DNA of 64,000 nt from Actinopolyspora erythraea (GTDB lineage: Bacteria > Actinomycetota > Actinomycetes > Mycobacteriales > Pseudonocardiaceae). This document shows, one piece after another, positions 47,069 through 58,182 of this stretch. The notes beneath the pieces were generated by a model. That model searched no databases. It saw only the letters and a program-made list of their open reading frames with translations, and was not told the origin of the DNA. How positions within the stretch are numbered: the stretch's first letter is position 1; each line of letters opens with the position of its first letter. Location: positions 3,782,001 through 3,846,000 of the forward strand of contig NZ_CP022752.1 of assembly GCF_002263515.1 (NCBI RefSeq), written 5' to 3'. The position numbers were made by a program, and so were the translations under genes.

Positions 47069-47721
47069 GGGACCGATTGTCCCTCCGGGACGGCGACCTT
47101 ATCCCGCTCCCGCAGCCGGATGTTGCCCAGCCAGGCGACCAGCACCGCGGCGAGGGCGATGCCGAGCGCCATGACGACCAGGTGCAGCGCCACGCCGTCG
47201 ACCCCACCGGCACCGCCGGGACGCAGGAAGGGGTATGGGAACCATCCCGTCACCGCGCCGCGCACCAGCGCGTAGGTGACGTAGACCAGCGGGACGACCA
47301 ACCAGGCGAGGGCGCGACCGTAGCCGACCCGGGCCCGGGGGCGCACCAGCATCCAGTCCACGAACATCACCGCCGGGATGACGCGGTGCATCACCGTGTT
47401 CACCCAGGGCAGCGTCAGCCCGAGATCGCCGTCGTCGAGCAGCAGCGCGAAGACGATCCCCGTCGTGGCCATGTAGACGGTCATGCCCCCGCGCAACCAC
47501 TCGAGAACGGCGCGGCCGTCTCGGCCGGGAGCGGCCCCGAGACGGAGCAACAGCACCCCGGCGGCGATGTTGCTGAGGATGGTGAAGTAGCTGAAGAAGT
47601 TCACCGGGGAGAACTGCGGCAGCCCCACTTCGGCGAGGAACTGTCTGCCGACGGCGATCACGGCCAGCGCACCGAGCAGAATCCGCAGCAGGCGTACGGG
47701 CCACGCCCGACTGGACAGCAT
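47065..47721 (-). CDS. Pr6Pr-family membrane protein
   Basis: A 218-residue membrane protein with six predicted helices. NFFSYFTILSNIAAGVLLL and VNTVMHRVIPAVMFVDWML are typical Pr6Pr (FAR-17a/AIG1-like) segments. Function unknown. ATG 47721 is chosen for its distance to GAGG in the upstream gene's end; GTG 47733 is also possible. It lies directly behind serB. Confidence 0.8.
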   Translation of the reverse strand: MLSSRAWPVRLLRILLGALAVIAVGRQFLAEVGLPQFSPVNFFSYFTILSNIAAGVLLLRLGAAPGRDGRAVLEWLRGGMTVYMATTGIVFALLLDDGDLGLTLPWVNTVMHRVIPAVMFVDWMLVRPRARVGYGRALAWLVVPLVYVTYALVRGAVTGWFPYPFLRPGGAGGVDGVALHLVVMALGIALAAVLVAWLGNIRLRERDKVAVPEGQSVP

Positions 47722-47734
47722 CGAGTCGGACACC

Positions 47735-49099
<1,365 letters not shown>

Positions 49100-49140
49100 T
49101 TACCGTGACACACCCGCGGGGCGTGCCGTTAGGTCGAATA

Positions 49141-50907
49141 TCACTTCCCGTCGAGCTTGTGCGCGCCACCGGAGTCGGCGCCGTGACCCGAGTCACCGGA
49201 AGCACCGGCGTGCGCCAGCGGTTTGCCGGAGAGGCCGACGTGGCTCTCCACCCGCATCCGCTCGCTCATGTGCGGGTAGTGCAGCTCGAAGGCGGGGCGC
49301 TCGGAACGGATCCGGGGCAGCTCGGTGAAGTTGTGCCTGGGCGGCGGGCAGGAGGTGGCCCACTCCAGCGAGTTGCCGTAGCCCCACGGGTCGTCGACGT
49401 TGGCGAGCTCACCGTAGCGGTAGCTTTTGAACACGTTGTACAGGAACGGCAGCATCGACGCGCCCAGCAGGAACGCGCCCGCCGTCGAGATGGTGTTGAG
49501 CGTGGTGAACCCGTCGCTGGGCAGGTAGTCGGCGTAACGCCGGGGCATGCCCTCGTTGCCCAGCCAGTGCTGCACCAGGAACGTGGCGTGGAAGCCGATG
49601 AAGGTCAGCCAGAAGTGCACCTTGCCCAACCGCTCGTCCATCATCCGGCCGGTCATCTTGGGGAACCAGAAGTAGATGCCCGCGAACGTGGCGAACACGA
49701 TCGTGCCGTAGAGCACGTAGTGGAAGTGCGCGACCACGAAGTAGGTGTCCGAGACGTGGAAGTCGATCGGCGGTGCGGCAAGCAGCACGCCGGTCAGCCC
49801 ACCGAACAGGAAGGTGACCAGAAACCCGATGGAGAAGACCATCGGTGTCTCGAAGCTGATCTGCCCGCGCCACATGGTGCCGATCCAGTTGAAGAACTTC
49901 ATGCCGGTGGGCACCGCGATCAGGAACGTGGTGAACGCGAAGAACGGCAGCAGCACCGCGCCGGTCGCGTACATGTGGTGGGCCCAGACCACGACCGACA
50001 GCGCGGCGATGCCGAGGGTCGCGTAGATCAGGCCGGTGTAGCCGAACAGCGGCTTGCGGGAGAACACCGGGAAGATCTCGGTGACGATGCCGAAGAACGG
50101 CAGCGCCACGATGTAGACCTCGGGGTGGCCGAAGAACCAGAACAGGTGCTGCCAGAGGATCACACCACCGTTGGCCGGGTCGAACACGTGGGCGCCGAGG
50201 TGCCGGTCGGCCAGCAGCCCGAACAGCGCCGCCGTCAGGATGGGGAAGGCCATCAGGATCAGCACGCTGGTGACCAGGATGTTCCAGGTGAAGATCGGCA
50301 TCCGCCACATGGTCATGCCGGGCGCGCGCATGCAGACCACGGTGGTGATCATGTTGACACCACCGAGGATCGTGCCCAGTCCGGAGACGAGCAGACCGGA
50401 GATCCACAGGTCCGCGCCGATGCCGGGCGAGTGCACGGCGTCGGAAAGCGGTGTGTAGGCGAACCACCCGAAGTCGGCCGCGCCCCCCGGCGCCAGGAAT
50501 CCACTGACCACGGTTATCCCACCGAACAGGTAGAGCCAGTAGGACAGCGAGTTCAGCCTGGGGAAGGCCACGTCCGGAGCACCGATCTGCAACGGCAGGA
50601 TGTAGTTGGCGAAGCCGAACAGGATCGGGGTGGCGTACAGCAGCAGCATGATCGTGCCGTGCATGGTGAACAGCTGGTTGTACTGCTCCTGCGACAGGAA
50701 CTGCATCCCCGGGACCGCGAGCTCGCCGCGGATCAGCATGGCCATCAGACCGCCGACCAGGAAGAATCCCATCGAGGTGACCAGGTAGAGGATCCCGAGC
50801 TGCTTGGGGTCGGTGGTACGCAGCAGTCCCAGCAGTGTGGATCCCTTGGACGTGTTGCGCACCGGATAGGGGCGCGAAGTGATCGGCTCTGGCGCGACGG
50901 CCGTCAC
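49141..50907 (-). CDS. ctaD: Cytochrome c oxidase subunit I
   Basis: A 588-residue aa3-type oxidase core subunit with twelve transmembrane helices. [20 protein letters not shown] holds a heme a ligand, [20 protein letters not shown] the CuB His and cross-linked Tyr region, [12 protein letters not shown] the CuB His pair, and [12 protein letters not shown] the heme a and a3 ligands. It reduces oxygen to water and pumps protons. GTG 50907 follows GGAGG. The C-terminal tail is Gly/His/Asp-rich. Confidence 0.96.
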   Translation of the reverse strand: MTAVAPEPITSRPYPVRNTSKGSTLLGLLRTTDPKQLGILYLVTSMGFFLVGGLMAMLIRGELAVPGMQFLSQEQYNQLFTMHGTIMLLLYATPILFGFANYILPLQIGAPDVAFPRLNSLSYWLYLFGGITVVSGFLAPGGAADFGWFAYTPLSDAVHSPGIGADLWISGLLVSGLGTILGGVNMITTVVCMRAPGMTMWRMPIFTWNILVTSVLILMAFPILTAALFGLLADRHLGAHVFDPANGGVILWQHLFWFFGHPEVYIVALPFFGIVTEIFPVFSRKPLFGYTGLIYATLGIAALSVVVWAHHMYATGAVLLPFFAFTTFLIAVPTGMKFFNWIGTMWRGQISFETPMVFSIGFLVTFLFGGLTGVLLAAPPIDFHVSDTYFVVAHFHYVLYGTIVFATFAGIYFWFPKMTGRMMDERLGKVHFWLTFIGFHATFLVQHWLGNEGMPRRYADYLPSDGFTTLNTISTAGAFLLGASMLPFLYNVFKSYRYGELANVDDPWGYGNSLEWATSCPPPRHNFTELPRIRSERPAFELHYPHMSERMRVESHVGLSGKPLAHAGASGDSGHGADSGGAHKLDGK

Positions 50908-51393
50908 GGTGCCTCCTGCACTGCCTCGAAGACGTTGTCGGCCCCGACCACGGGACCGCCCGGCCCGTCCGGGCCGGCTAACCCTGATGGCAGCGTCGCA
51001 ACCGACGTCGGTTCGGTTCGCTCCCCGATGATCGATTCGATAACTGCCATCTGCGGATATTAGCCCTGGCGTTCAACTCCGACGCGTCCGGGCTGTAGTC
51101 ACCCTATTCATCCCCTTCGTCGAAGGCACGAGGGGTGAGATCCATCCGACAGCCGTGGAGCCCCTCGGCGCGGCACGGGCCCTCGCCGTGAGGCTCGCCG
51201 CCCCCGCGGCGCGGGGCGCACGGACCACCTGTACGGATCTCCCCGAGGCGGACCCCTTAAGCTGGCACGTGGTCGCCTGCTCGGTCAGGCGGACCGCTGG
51301 ACCCAGCGGTGGAAGGCTCCGCAGGCGTGTCGGTGCGCGTACGGCACCCGACCCGCCCGGGGAAGGATCGGTATTTCCGGAGGCGAGGCAACG
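50908..51393. other. Divergent intergenic region, ctaD / DUF305 gene (486 bases)
   Basis: No gene seen. Both flanking genes read away from it, so it should hold both promoters. A less GC-rich stretch at about 51025-51115 is the likely ctaD promoter zone. GGAGGCGAGG just before 51394 is the ribosome binding site of the DUF305 gene. Confidence 0.45.
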
Positions 51394-52026
51394 GTGCGCA
51401 AGAGCACGATCATCGGCGTCCTTGGGGCCGCGGTCCTGGCACTGACCGGCTGCTCGCCGAACTACGAACAGCCGAGCGACATGGCACCCGGCCCGGGCAC
51501 TCCGCCGCCACCGAGCGCGATCGTGCCCGCTGAGGACTCCGGCAACGGCGACGAGACCGCACAGGTCAACACCGACCTCGAGTTCGCCCAGCAGATGGTG
51601 ACCCACCACGAGGCCGAGCGGCAGCTGCTGGAGGTGGCGATCAAGAACGCCCCCGACGAGCGGGTCGTGGAGCTGGCGGAACGGTTCGAACAGGAGCACG
51701 GTCCGCTGGTCGAGGAGATCCGCGACTGGCTGCGGGAACACGGCGAGGGCGACGTCACTCCCGAGGACGTCGGAACCGGCGAGGACTCACAGATGCCGGG
51801 GGTCGACGTCTCCAGCGAGATCACCAAGCTGGAGGAGGTCCAGCAGGGCAGGTTCGACTCGCTGTGGGTCAAGTCGATGGTCGACTACTACGAGGCGGTC
51901 GTGGAGATGTGCCGCACCGAGATCGACGAGGGCTCCGACGAGGAGATGAAGTCGATCGCCCAGCAGCTCCTGGACTCGCGTGTGCCGGCCCTCGAGGAGC
52001 TGCGGCAGCTGCAGCGGAACCTCTGA
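51394..52026 (+). CDS. DUF305 lipoprotein
   Basis: A 210-residue exported lipoprotein. The signal peptide ends with the lipobox ALTGC at Cys20, then a Pro/Ser-rich linker. The DUF305 domain shows FAQQMVTHHEAERQLLEVAI and LWVKSMVDYYEAVVEMCRTE, the two-half ferritin-like pattern with His and Glu/Asp clusters. Such proteins may bind metals; no function is proven. The start is GTG 51394 with GGAGGCGAGG upstream. Confidence 0.85.
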   Translation: MRKSTIIGVLGAAVLALTGCSPNYEQPSDMAPGPGTPPPPSAIVPAEDSGNGDETAQVNTDLEFAQQMVTHHEAERQLLEVAIKNAPDERVVELAERFEQEHGPLVEEIRDWLREHGEGDVTPEDVGTGEDSQMPGVDVSSEITKLEEVQQGRFDSLWVKSMVDYYEAVVEMCRTEIDEGSDEEMKSIAQQLLDSRVPALEELRQLQRNL

Positions 52027-52206
52027 CCTGCCGGCCGTTCGCCCGTCGTCCGCGACGCACCGGCCGAACGGCCGCGTTGGTTCGCGTGGTGGTGTTGGTA
52101 CGCCCGTACCAGACGGTAGTCTCCGGTGCGGATCGGAACCGGTTCCGCGAGCGCGTCCCCCGGAACCGGTTCACCGGACCTCGCAGTCACCACCTGGAGG
52201 GACCCG

Positions 52207-52890
52207 TTGGGCGAGAACCTGATCTTCGACGCGGACGACACGTTGTGGGAGAACAACGTGCTGTTCGAACGCGCGGTGGAAGCGTTCATCGAGCACTTGG
52301 CGCACCCTGAGCTCACCCGGGAACAGGTGCGGGAACAGTTGGACGAGATCGAGCGGGCCAACTGTCGGATCCACGGTTACGGCGTGGACAGCTTCGAGCG
52401 AAGCCTGCTGGACTGCCTGCGCCACCTCCGCGAGGGGGATGTTTCCGAATTCGACCAAACCGAGCTGCGCAGGGCCTGCGCCCCGATCCGGGAACAGCGG
52501 ATCGAGTTGATCGACGGCGTCGAGGAGACCCTGTGGGAGCTGTCGCGGCGGCACGACCTCTACCTGCTCACCAAGGGGAACGCCGACGAGCAGGCCGGCA
52601 AGGTCAAGGCCTCCGGGCTGAGTGAGCTCTTCGCCGACGTCACCGTGGTTCCGGAGAAGAAGACGGCCACCTACGAGCGGTTCGTCACCGAGCGCGGCCT
52701 GGAGGGCTCGCGAACCTGGATGATCGGGAACTCGCCGCGTTCGGACATCTGGCCCGCCCTGCACGCCGGGCTGAACGCCGTACTGGTGCCGCACCCGCTG
52801 ACCTGGAGCCTGGAGCTGCGGGAGCTGCCGGATCCGGGTCCCGGCTTCCGCACGGTCGATCCGTTCTCCCGGCTCAGCGAGCACTTCTGA
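52207..52890 (+). CDS. HAD-family hydrolase
   Basis: A 227-residue haloacid-dehalogenase-fold phosphatase. Motif I is FDADDTLWENN at the very start, motif II LTKGN and motif III/IV EKKTATYERF, then WMIGNSPRSDIWPA. A helical cap sits between. The substrate is unknown. The TTG start at 52207 follows GGAGG. Confidence 0.87.
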   Translation: MGENLIFDADDTLWENNVLFERAVEAFIEHLAHPELTREQVREQLDEIERANCRIHGYGVDSFERSLLDCLRHLREGDVSEFDQTELRRACAPIREQRIELIDGVEETLWELSRRHDLYLLTKGNADEQAGKVKASGLSELFADVTVVPEKKTATYERFVTERGLEGSRTWMIGNSPRSDIWPALHAGLNAVLVPHPLTWSLELRELPDPGPGFRTVDPFSRLSEHF

Positions 52891-52944
52891 CCGGGTCACC
52901 GGTGTTCCGCCCCGCCGGGGCGATGATCTCGTCGACCGAACCCC

Positions 52945-52972
52945 TTTACTTTACGAACGAGTAACCTACTAT
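52945..52972 (+). promoter_or_regulatory. Candidate promoter of the SDR gene
   Basis: TTTACT and TACTAT separated by 16 bases in an unusually AT-rich stretch, 68 bases before the ATG at 53040. This is a consensus-like vegetative promoter by eye only. Confidence 0.4.
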
Positions 52973-53039
52973 GGGTAGCCCGGCCGGTCGTCCTCCGGAC
53001 CACCGCCGTTCAGTCGGCTCGCGAGATCAGGGAGGCCCC

Positions 53040-53918
53040 ATGCCCATGTCGATGTCGGGCAAAGTAGTCGCCGTCACGGGTGCAGCGCGCGGGATCGGCG
53101 CCCAGACCGCGCGCGATCTTGCTCGCAAAGGGGCGCGCGTCGCCCTGATCGGCCTGGAACCCGAGGAGCTGGCCTCGGTGGCGGCCGAGCTCGGCCCCGG
53201 CCACCCGTGGTTCGAGGCGGACGTCACCGACCCCGAGTCGATCGGGGCCGCCATCGACGAGACCGCACGACAACTGGGCGGCATCGACGTGGTCATGGCC
53301 AACGCCGGAGTGGCGCCCTTCGGGACCGTGCGCCACCACGACCCGCGCGCCTTCACCAAAACGGTGGACGTGAACCTCAACGGGGTGTTCCACACCGCTC
53401 GTGCGGCGCTGCCTCACCTGGTGGAACGACGAGGCTACCTGCTGGTGGTCTCCTCCCTCTCTGCCTTCGCGCCGATCGGCGGTATGGCCGCCTACACCGC
53501 GAGCAAGGCCGGTTCGGAAGCGCTGGCTAGCGCCCTGAGCTCCGAGGTCCGACACCTGGGGGTGGCGGTGGGCAGCGCGCATCCCTCCTGGATAGACACC
53601 GACCTGGTCCGCGAGGCCTCGGCCGACCTGCCGAGTTTCCGCGCGATGCGGGCGAAGCTGCCCTGGCCGATGCACTCGACCACCAACGTCACCGACTGCG
53701 CCCGGGCGATCGTGGCGGGCATGGAACGCCGTGCCAGGCGCGTCTACGTCCCCCGGTCGGTGATGTTGATGCACTGGCTGCGCAACCTGCCCTCCTCGCG
53801 GTTGGTCGAGCGGCTGATGCTGCCCACCGTACGGAAGCTCATGCCGCAGATGGAGGCCGAGGTGGCCCGGCTGGGGCGCGGGTTCAGCGCGCGCAACGAC
53901 GAGCTCCAGGGGAAGTGA
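53040..53918 (+). CDS. SDR-family NAD(P)-dependent oxidoreductase
   Basis: A 292-residue short-chain dehydrogenase. TGAARGIGAQTARDLA binds the nucleotide, NAGVAPFG follows, and Ser (VVSSLSAFAP) with Tyr-Lys (YTASKAGSEA) make the active site. The C-terminal 70 residues (YVPRSVMLMHWLRNLPS) form an amphipathic extension, as in SDRs that act on lipids or lie at the membrane. ATG 53040 follows GGGAGG. Substrate unknown. Confidence 0.87.
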   Translation: MPMSMSGKVVAVTGAARGIGAQTARDLARKGARVALIGLEPEELASVAAELGPGHPWFEADVTDPESIGAAIDETARQLGGIDVVMANAGVAPFGTVRHHDPRAFTKTVDVNLNGVFHTARAALPHLVERRGYLLVVSSLSAFAPIGGMAAYTASKAGSEALASALSSEVRHLGVAVGSAHPSWIDTDLVREASADLPSFRAMRAKLPWPMHSTTNVTDCARAIVAGMERRARRVYVPRSVMLMHWLRNLPSSRLVERLMLPTVRKLMPQMEAEVARLGRGFSARNDELQGK

Positions 53919-53953
53919 GATCTCCCGGCGGGAACCTTCGTACCTGGTCATTT

Positions 53954-54058
53954 GGCGGAACCTCCGGGGGCGCCTCGCTGCGGGTGCCGGAGACCTCGGG
54001 GAGTTACTACACAACGTCTCCGGCCGTCCTCGCGAGGCACTCCCCCGGAGAACCCGCG
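53954..54058 (-). repeat. Dispersed hairpin repeat, copy 3
   Basis: The core 53987-54023 has perfect 8-base arms CCGGAGAC/GTCTCCGG around GTTGTGTAGTAACTCCCCGAG (read on the minus strand). On that strand the flanks GCGGGTTCTCC and GGAGGTTCCGCCAA match copy 2. It sits between the convergent SDR and sdhB genes, where it could act as a transcription stop for either. Confidence 0.75.
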
Positions 54059-54205
54059 GGTGGTCGAGCTGCGTGAGCGGTCGTAAACGGCTGCGCCGCT
54101 TGGGCGTAGCTTTCTTCTCAGTCCGGTCCGAATCTCGGTTACGGGACCGTGCGTGTCGCAGCGCGGGTATCCCCGGTGTGTGAGTCGGATGCCTCACGAG
54201 GCAAC

Positions 54206-54241
54206 GGGGCACGTGGCGTAGGCCGCTACTCGAGGTGCCCC
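54206..54241 (+). repeat. Dispersed hairpin repeat, copy 4 (short variant)
   Basis: GGGGCAC and GTGCCCC enclose CGTGGCGTAGGCCGCTACTCGAG, in which GTAG can pair with CTAC. It is nearly the same as 1533-1570 and has the pattern of the longer copies with changed bases. It lies in the convergent SDR/sdhB gap (53919-54303), which holds no gene. Confidence 0.6.
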
Positions 54242-54303
54242 GCGACGCGGCGAGGCGCCGACTCACGTGCCGGCTACCCGACCACCAACGCGAAAGTACC
54301 GGG

Positions 54304-55062
54304 CTACCGGTTCTTGCGCCGGAACAACATGGTCAGGGGATCGTACCGCTGGTCGGCCAGCCGCTCCTTGAGCGGAATGAGCGCGTTGTCGGTGATCCCG
54401 ATGTGTTCCGGGCACACCTCGGTACAGCACTTGGTGATGTTGCAGAACCCGAGTCCGTGGTCTCCCCTGGCCTCCTCCGGACGGTTCCCGCCCTTCTCCT
54501 CGTGGGAGTCCAGCGGATGCATCTCCAGCTCCGCCACCCGCATCAGGAACCGGGGACCGGAGAACGACTCCTTGTTCTCGGAGTGATCGCGGATCACGTG
54601 GCAGGTGTCCTGGCACAGGAAGCACTCGATGCACTTGCGGAACTCCTGGGAACGCTCCACGTCCCGCTGGTGCATCCGGTACTCACCGGGCTCCAGCCCC
54701 TCGGGCGGACTGAAGGCGGGCACCTCGCGCGCCTTGACGTAGTTGTAGGAGACGTCACAGACGAGATCCTTGATCACCGGGAAGGCGCGCATCGGGGTGA
54801 CCGTGATGGTCTCCTCCTCGCCGAAGAGCGACAGCCTGGTCATGCAGGTCAGCCTCGGCCTGCCGTTGACCTCAGCGGAGCAGGAACCGCACTTGCCCGC
54901 CTTGCAGTTCCACCGCACCGCCAGGTCCGGGCACTGGGTCGCCTGCAACCGGTGCAGCAGGTCGAGCACCACCTCGCCTTCCTCCGCGTCGACCTCGTAG
55001 TCCCGCAGCTCTCCCGAATCGGCGTCACCACGCCACACCCGCAGTCGCGCCCGGTATCCCAT
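54304..55062 (-). CDS. sdhB: Succinate dehydrogenase iron-sulfur subunit
   Basis: A 252-residue Fe-S protein. Cys53, Cys58 and Cys61 plus a Cys near 73 (CKAGKCGSC, then RLTC) bind the 2Fe-2S cluster; CIECFLCQDTC and CCTEVCPEHIGI hold the 4Fe-4S and 3Fe-4S clusters. It relays electrons from SdhA to the anchor and menaquinone. ATG 55062 is 8 bases from GGAAGGGA. It is last in the operon, 308 bases after sdhA. Confidence 0.93.
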   Translation of the reverse strand: MGYRARLRVWRGDADSGELRDYEVDAEEGEVVLDLLHRLQATQCPDLAVRWNCKAGKCGSCSAEVNGRPRLTCMTRLSLFGEEETITVTPMRAFPVIKDLVCDVSYNYVKAREVPAFSPPEGLEPGEYRMHQRDVERSQEFRKCIECFLCQDTCHVIRDHSENKESFSGPRFLMRVAELEMHPLDSHEEKGGNRPEEARGDHGLGFCNITKCCTEVCPEHIGITDNALIPLKERLADQRYDPLTMLFRRKNR

Positions 55063-55102
55063 TTCCACAGTCCCTTCCACGACACTCACCGGCGGACCGG
55101 CC

Positions 55103-55144
55103 GGTACTCGCACGTTCGAACCGGCGCGAGTACCGAAGTACTCG
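55103..55144 (-). promoter_or_regulatory. Mutually exclusive hairpins upstream of sdhB
   Basis: Three segments share pairing: GGTACTCGC (55103-55111) pairs fully with GCGAGTACC (55126-55134), while CGAGTAC of the latter also pairs with GTACTCG (55138-55144) across a CGAA loop. Only one hairpin can form at a time. It lies 40-80 bases before the sdhB start. A regulatory use is inference. Confidence 0.5.
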
Positions 55145-55233
55145 TCAAGCCCGGATTAGCGGGCAACGTGGTAGCCGGTCGCTCTCCTTCGGCGCGTCAG
55201 CACCGAATCACCATTCACGCAGCTCGCACCGCC

Positions 55234-55334
55234 GCGGGGTCTCCCGTGCGCTCTCGCGCGGAAGGCCCGACGTTGTGCGGTAACTACCCGATGTCGGGCC
55301 TGGCCGCGACGAGAGTCGTGCGGGAGGTCCCGCC
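55234..55334 (+). repeat. Dispersed hairpin repeat, copy 5
   Basis: The core 55264-55300 has perfect arms GGCCCGAC/GTCGGGCC around GTTGTGCGGTAACTACCCGAT. Left flank GCGGGGTCTCCC...GCTCTCGCG and right flank CGGGAGGTCCCGCC match the other copies. It lies in the 308-base gap between sdhA and sdhB. Confidence 0.75.
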
Positions 55335-55370
55335 ACACGACCCGCTACGGCAACCGGGCCGACAACTCCG

Positions 55371-57272
55371 CTAAGAAGGTGTTCTCACCACGGCGAGCTC
55401 CTCCTCGGTGAAGTACTTGCCCAGTTCCTCCGGTGAGAACAGCCGCATCAGGTCCTCCCGCATCGGGGGTTGCGGGTGCTCGGTGACCTCCACCGATCCG
55501 TCCCGCAGCTCGCAGCCGAGCAGCGTGCCGCGCCACTTCGGGTTCATGCTCGGGTGGTCATCGCGGGTGTGTCCGCCCCTGCTCTCGGTGCGACGCAGCG
55601 CCGCCGACGCCACGCACTCGCTGACCGCGAGCATGTTGCGCAGGTCCAGGGCCAGGTGCCAACCGGGGTTGAACTGGCGGTTGCCCTCCGGAACGGCCAG
55701 CCGCGCCGCCCGCTGCCTGATCTCGGCGAGCTGCTCCAGCGCGGAGCACATCTCCGCGCCGTCGCGGATGATGCCCACGAGCCGGTTCATCACCTGTTGC
55801 AGCTCGGCGTGCAGCGAGTAGGGGTTCTCCTGACCACGCGCGTCGGTGACCTCGAACGGCGCGAGCGCCGAGTTCACCGCGTCGGTGACGGCGGCTTCAG
55901 ACACCTCGGGGCGCTCCCCGCCCAGGGCGGCGAGGTACTCCGCGGCCCCGGCCCCCGCGCGCTTGCCGAAGACCAGCAGGTCGGAAAGCGAGTTCCCCCC
56001 GAGCCGGTTGGAACCGTGCATCCCACCGGCCACCTCACCGGCGGCGAACAGCCCCGGCACCGAGGAGGCCGCGGTGTCCGGATCGACCTCCACCCCGCCC
56101 ATCACGTAGTGGCAGGTCGGGCCGACCTCCATGCGCTCGCTCGTGATGTCCACATCGGCCAGCTCCTTGAACTGGTGGTGCATCGAGGGCAGCCTGCGCA
56201 TGATCTCGTCGGCGGTGAGCCTGCTGGCGACGTCGAGATACACCCCACCGTGCGGGGTGCCCCTCCCCTCCTTGACCTCGTTGTTGATCGCGCGGGCCAC
56301 CTCGTCGCGCGGCAACAGCTCCGGGGGCCTGCGGTTGTTGTCCGGATCGGAGTACCACCGGTCGGCCTCGTCCGGGCTGTCGGCGTAGGAGTCCTTGAAC
56401 ACCTCGGGGATGTAGTCGAACATGAAGCGTCTGCCCGCCGCGTCCCGCAGCACCCCGCCGTCGCCGCGCACGGACTCGGTGACCAGGATTCCCTTCACAC
56501 TGGGCGGCCAGACCATCCCGGTGGGGTGGAACTGCACGAACTCCATGTTGATCAGCCGGGCGCCCGCCCGCAGGGCCAGTGCGTGCCCGTCCCCGGTGTA
56601 CTCCCACGAGTTGGAGGTGACTTTGAAGGACTTTCCGATTCCTCCGGTGGCGAGCACCACCGCCGGGGCCCGCAACCGCACGAACCGGCCGCTCTCGCGC
56701 CAGTAGCCGAGTGTTCCGGCGACGTGGTCGCCGTCCAGCAGCAGGTCGGTCACGGCGAACTCGGCGAACACCCGTAGCCCTGCCTCGTAGTCGCCGTGTT
56801 CGGCGTGGTCGGCCTGCTGCAGCGAGACCACCTTCTGCTGCAACGTGCGGATGAGCTCCAGCCCGGTGCGGTCCCCCACGTGAGCGAGCCGGGGGTACTC
56901 GTGACCACCGAAGTTGCGCTGACTGATCCGTCCGTCCGCGGTGCGGTCGAACAGCGCCCCGTAGGTCTCCAGCTCCCACACCCGTTGCGGCGCCTCGGTG
57001 GCGTGCAGCTCGGCCATGCGCCAGTTGTTCAGGAACTTGCCGCCGCGCATGGTGTCGCGGAAGTGTACCTGCCAGTTGTCGCCCGAGTTGACGTTGCCCA
57101 TGGCGGCCGCGATGCCGCCCTCGGCCATGACGGTGTGCGCCTTGCCGAACAGCGACTTGCACAGCACGGCGGTACGCAGCCCGTGTGACCGCGCCTCGAT
57201 CGCGGCGCGCAGTCCTGCCCCGCCCGCTCCGATCACGATCACGTCGTAGTCGTGACTCTCGATGTCGGCCAT
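55371..57272 (-). CDS. sdhA: Succinate dehydrogenase flavoprotein subunit
   Basis: A 633-residue flavoprotein. VIVIGAGGAGLRAAIEA binds FAD, KAHTVMAEGGIAAAMG is the flavin-linkage region, MEFVQFHPTGM is the substrate site and GLFAAGEVAGGMHGSNRLGG the second FAD contact. Together with the anchor before it and sdhB after it this matches the Sdh1-type (Rv0247c-Rv0249c) complex. ATG 57272. It oxidises succinate to fumarate at the inner membrane face. Confidence 0.94.
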   Translation of the reverse strand: MADIESHDYDVIVIGAGGAGLRAAIEARSHGLRTAVLCKSLFGKAHTVMAEGGIAAAMGNVNSGDNWQVHFRDTMRGGKFLNNWRMAELHATEAPQRVWELETYGALFDRTADGRISQRNFGGHEYPRLAHVGDRTGLELIRTLQQKVVSLQQADHAEHGDYEAGLRVFAEFAVTDLLLDGDHVAGTLGYWRESGRFVRLRAPAVVLATGGIGKSFKVTSNSWEYTGDGHALALRAGARLINMEFVQFHPTGMVWPPSVKGILVTESVRGDGGVLRDAAGRRFMFDYIPEVFKDSYADSPDEADRWYSDPDNNRRPPELLPRDEVARAINNEVKEGRGTPHGGVYLDVASRLTADEIMRRLPSMHHQFKELADVDITSERMEVGPTCHYVMGGVEVDPDTAASSVPGLFAAGEVAGGMHGSNRLGGNSLSDLLVFGKRAGAGAAEYLAALGGERPEVSEAAVTDAVNSALAPFEVTDARGQENPYSLHAELQQVMNRLVGIIRDGAEMCSALEQLAEIRQRAARLAVPEGNRQFNPGWHLALDLRNMLAVSECVASAALRRTESRGGHTRDDHPSMNPKWRGTLLGCELRDGSVEVTEHPQPPMREDLMRLFSPEELGKYFTEEELAVVRTPS

Positions 57273-57340
57273 GTGCCGGTTTCCGATTCCTCGTCCGAAG
57301 TGGTTTCACGGCGGCGCCGCGCGCCCGGCGCGCCGAGGGG

Positions 57341-58135
57341 TCAGTTGAACAGTCGCGGGTCCGGGAACGCGCCGGCGGCGATGAGCATCACGTAGAGGTC
57401 CACCAGCGCCACCGACACCAGGGAAGCCCACGCGAGTCCCATGTGGTGGCCGTTCATCCTGCTCACCAGCGTCCACATCCGGTAGCGCACCGGGTGTCTG
57501 GAGAAGTGGTTGATGCGCCCGCCGACCAGGTGCCTGCATGAGTGGCAGGACAGGGTGTAGCCCCACAGCAGGACGACGTTGACCAGCATGAGCAGCGTCC
57601 CGACCCCGACTCCGAATCCGCCGTCGGGGCCGCGGAAGGCGATCACGGTGTCGTAGGTGAGCACGGCCGCCACCAGCAGCGCCGCGTAGAAGAAGTAGCG
57701 GTGCACGTTCTGCATGATCAGCGGGAAGCGCGTCTCGCCGGTGTAGCGGCGGTGCGGCTCGGTGACCGCGCAGGCGGGTGGTGACGCCCAGAACGAGCGG
57801 TAGTAGGCCTTGCGGTAGTAGTAGCAGGTCAGCCGGAAACCGAGCACGAACGGCAGCACGAACACCGGAGGTGGCACCCAGGGGGCCAGGTCCGGGAACG
57901 GGGTGCCGAGGTGACTGGCGCCCGGCACGCAGGCATCGCTGAGGCAGGGGGAGAAGAACGGCGCGAGATAGTGGTACTCGGGCACCCAGTACCACTGGTT
58001 CATGAAGGTCCGCACCAGGCCGTAGACGACGAAGGCACCGAGTCCGAGCGCGGTGCCCAGCGGCGGCAACCACCACCGATCGGTTCGCAGGGTTCGGACG
58101 CGCCGAAGGGCGGATGTGGTTGTGGGAGCGGACAT
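57341..58135 (-). CDS. Succinate dehydrogenase membrane anchor (Sdh1-type)
   Basis: A 264-residue membrane protein with five hydrophobic segments, for example PPLGTALGLGAFVVYGLVRT and FFYAALLVAAVLTYDTVIAF. Several His residues (QNVHRYFFYA, CHSCRHLVGG, MNGHHMGLAW) may be heme ligands. Position before sdhA and size fit the Rv0249c type anchor. ATG 58135 follows GAGG. It binds quinone and anchors SdhAB. Confidence 0.85.
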   Translation of the reverse strand: MSAPTTTSALRRVRTLRTDRWWLPPLGTALGLGAFVVYGLVRTFMNQWYWVPEYHYLAPFFSPCLSDACVPGASHLGTPFPDLAPWVPPPVFVLPFVLGFRLTCYYYRKAYYRSFWASPPACAVTEPHRRYTGETRFPLIMQNVHRYFFYAALLVAAVLTYDTVIAFRGPDGGFGVGVGTLLMLVNVVLLWGYTLSCHSCRHLVGGRINHFSRHPVRYRMWTLVSRMNGHHMGLAWASLVSVALVDLYVMLIAAGAFPDPRLFN

Positions 58136-58182
58136 GCTCGACCTCTTGGACCTTTTCCGTTTCGGTTTCGAGGGGCTGGTTC

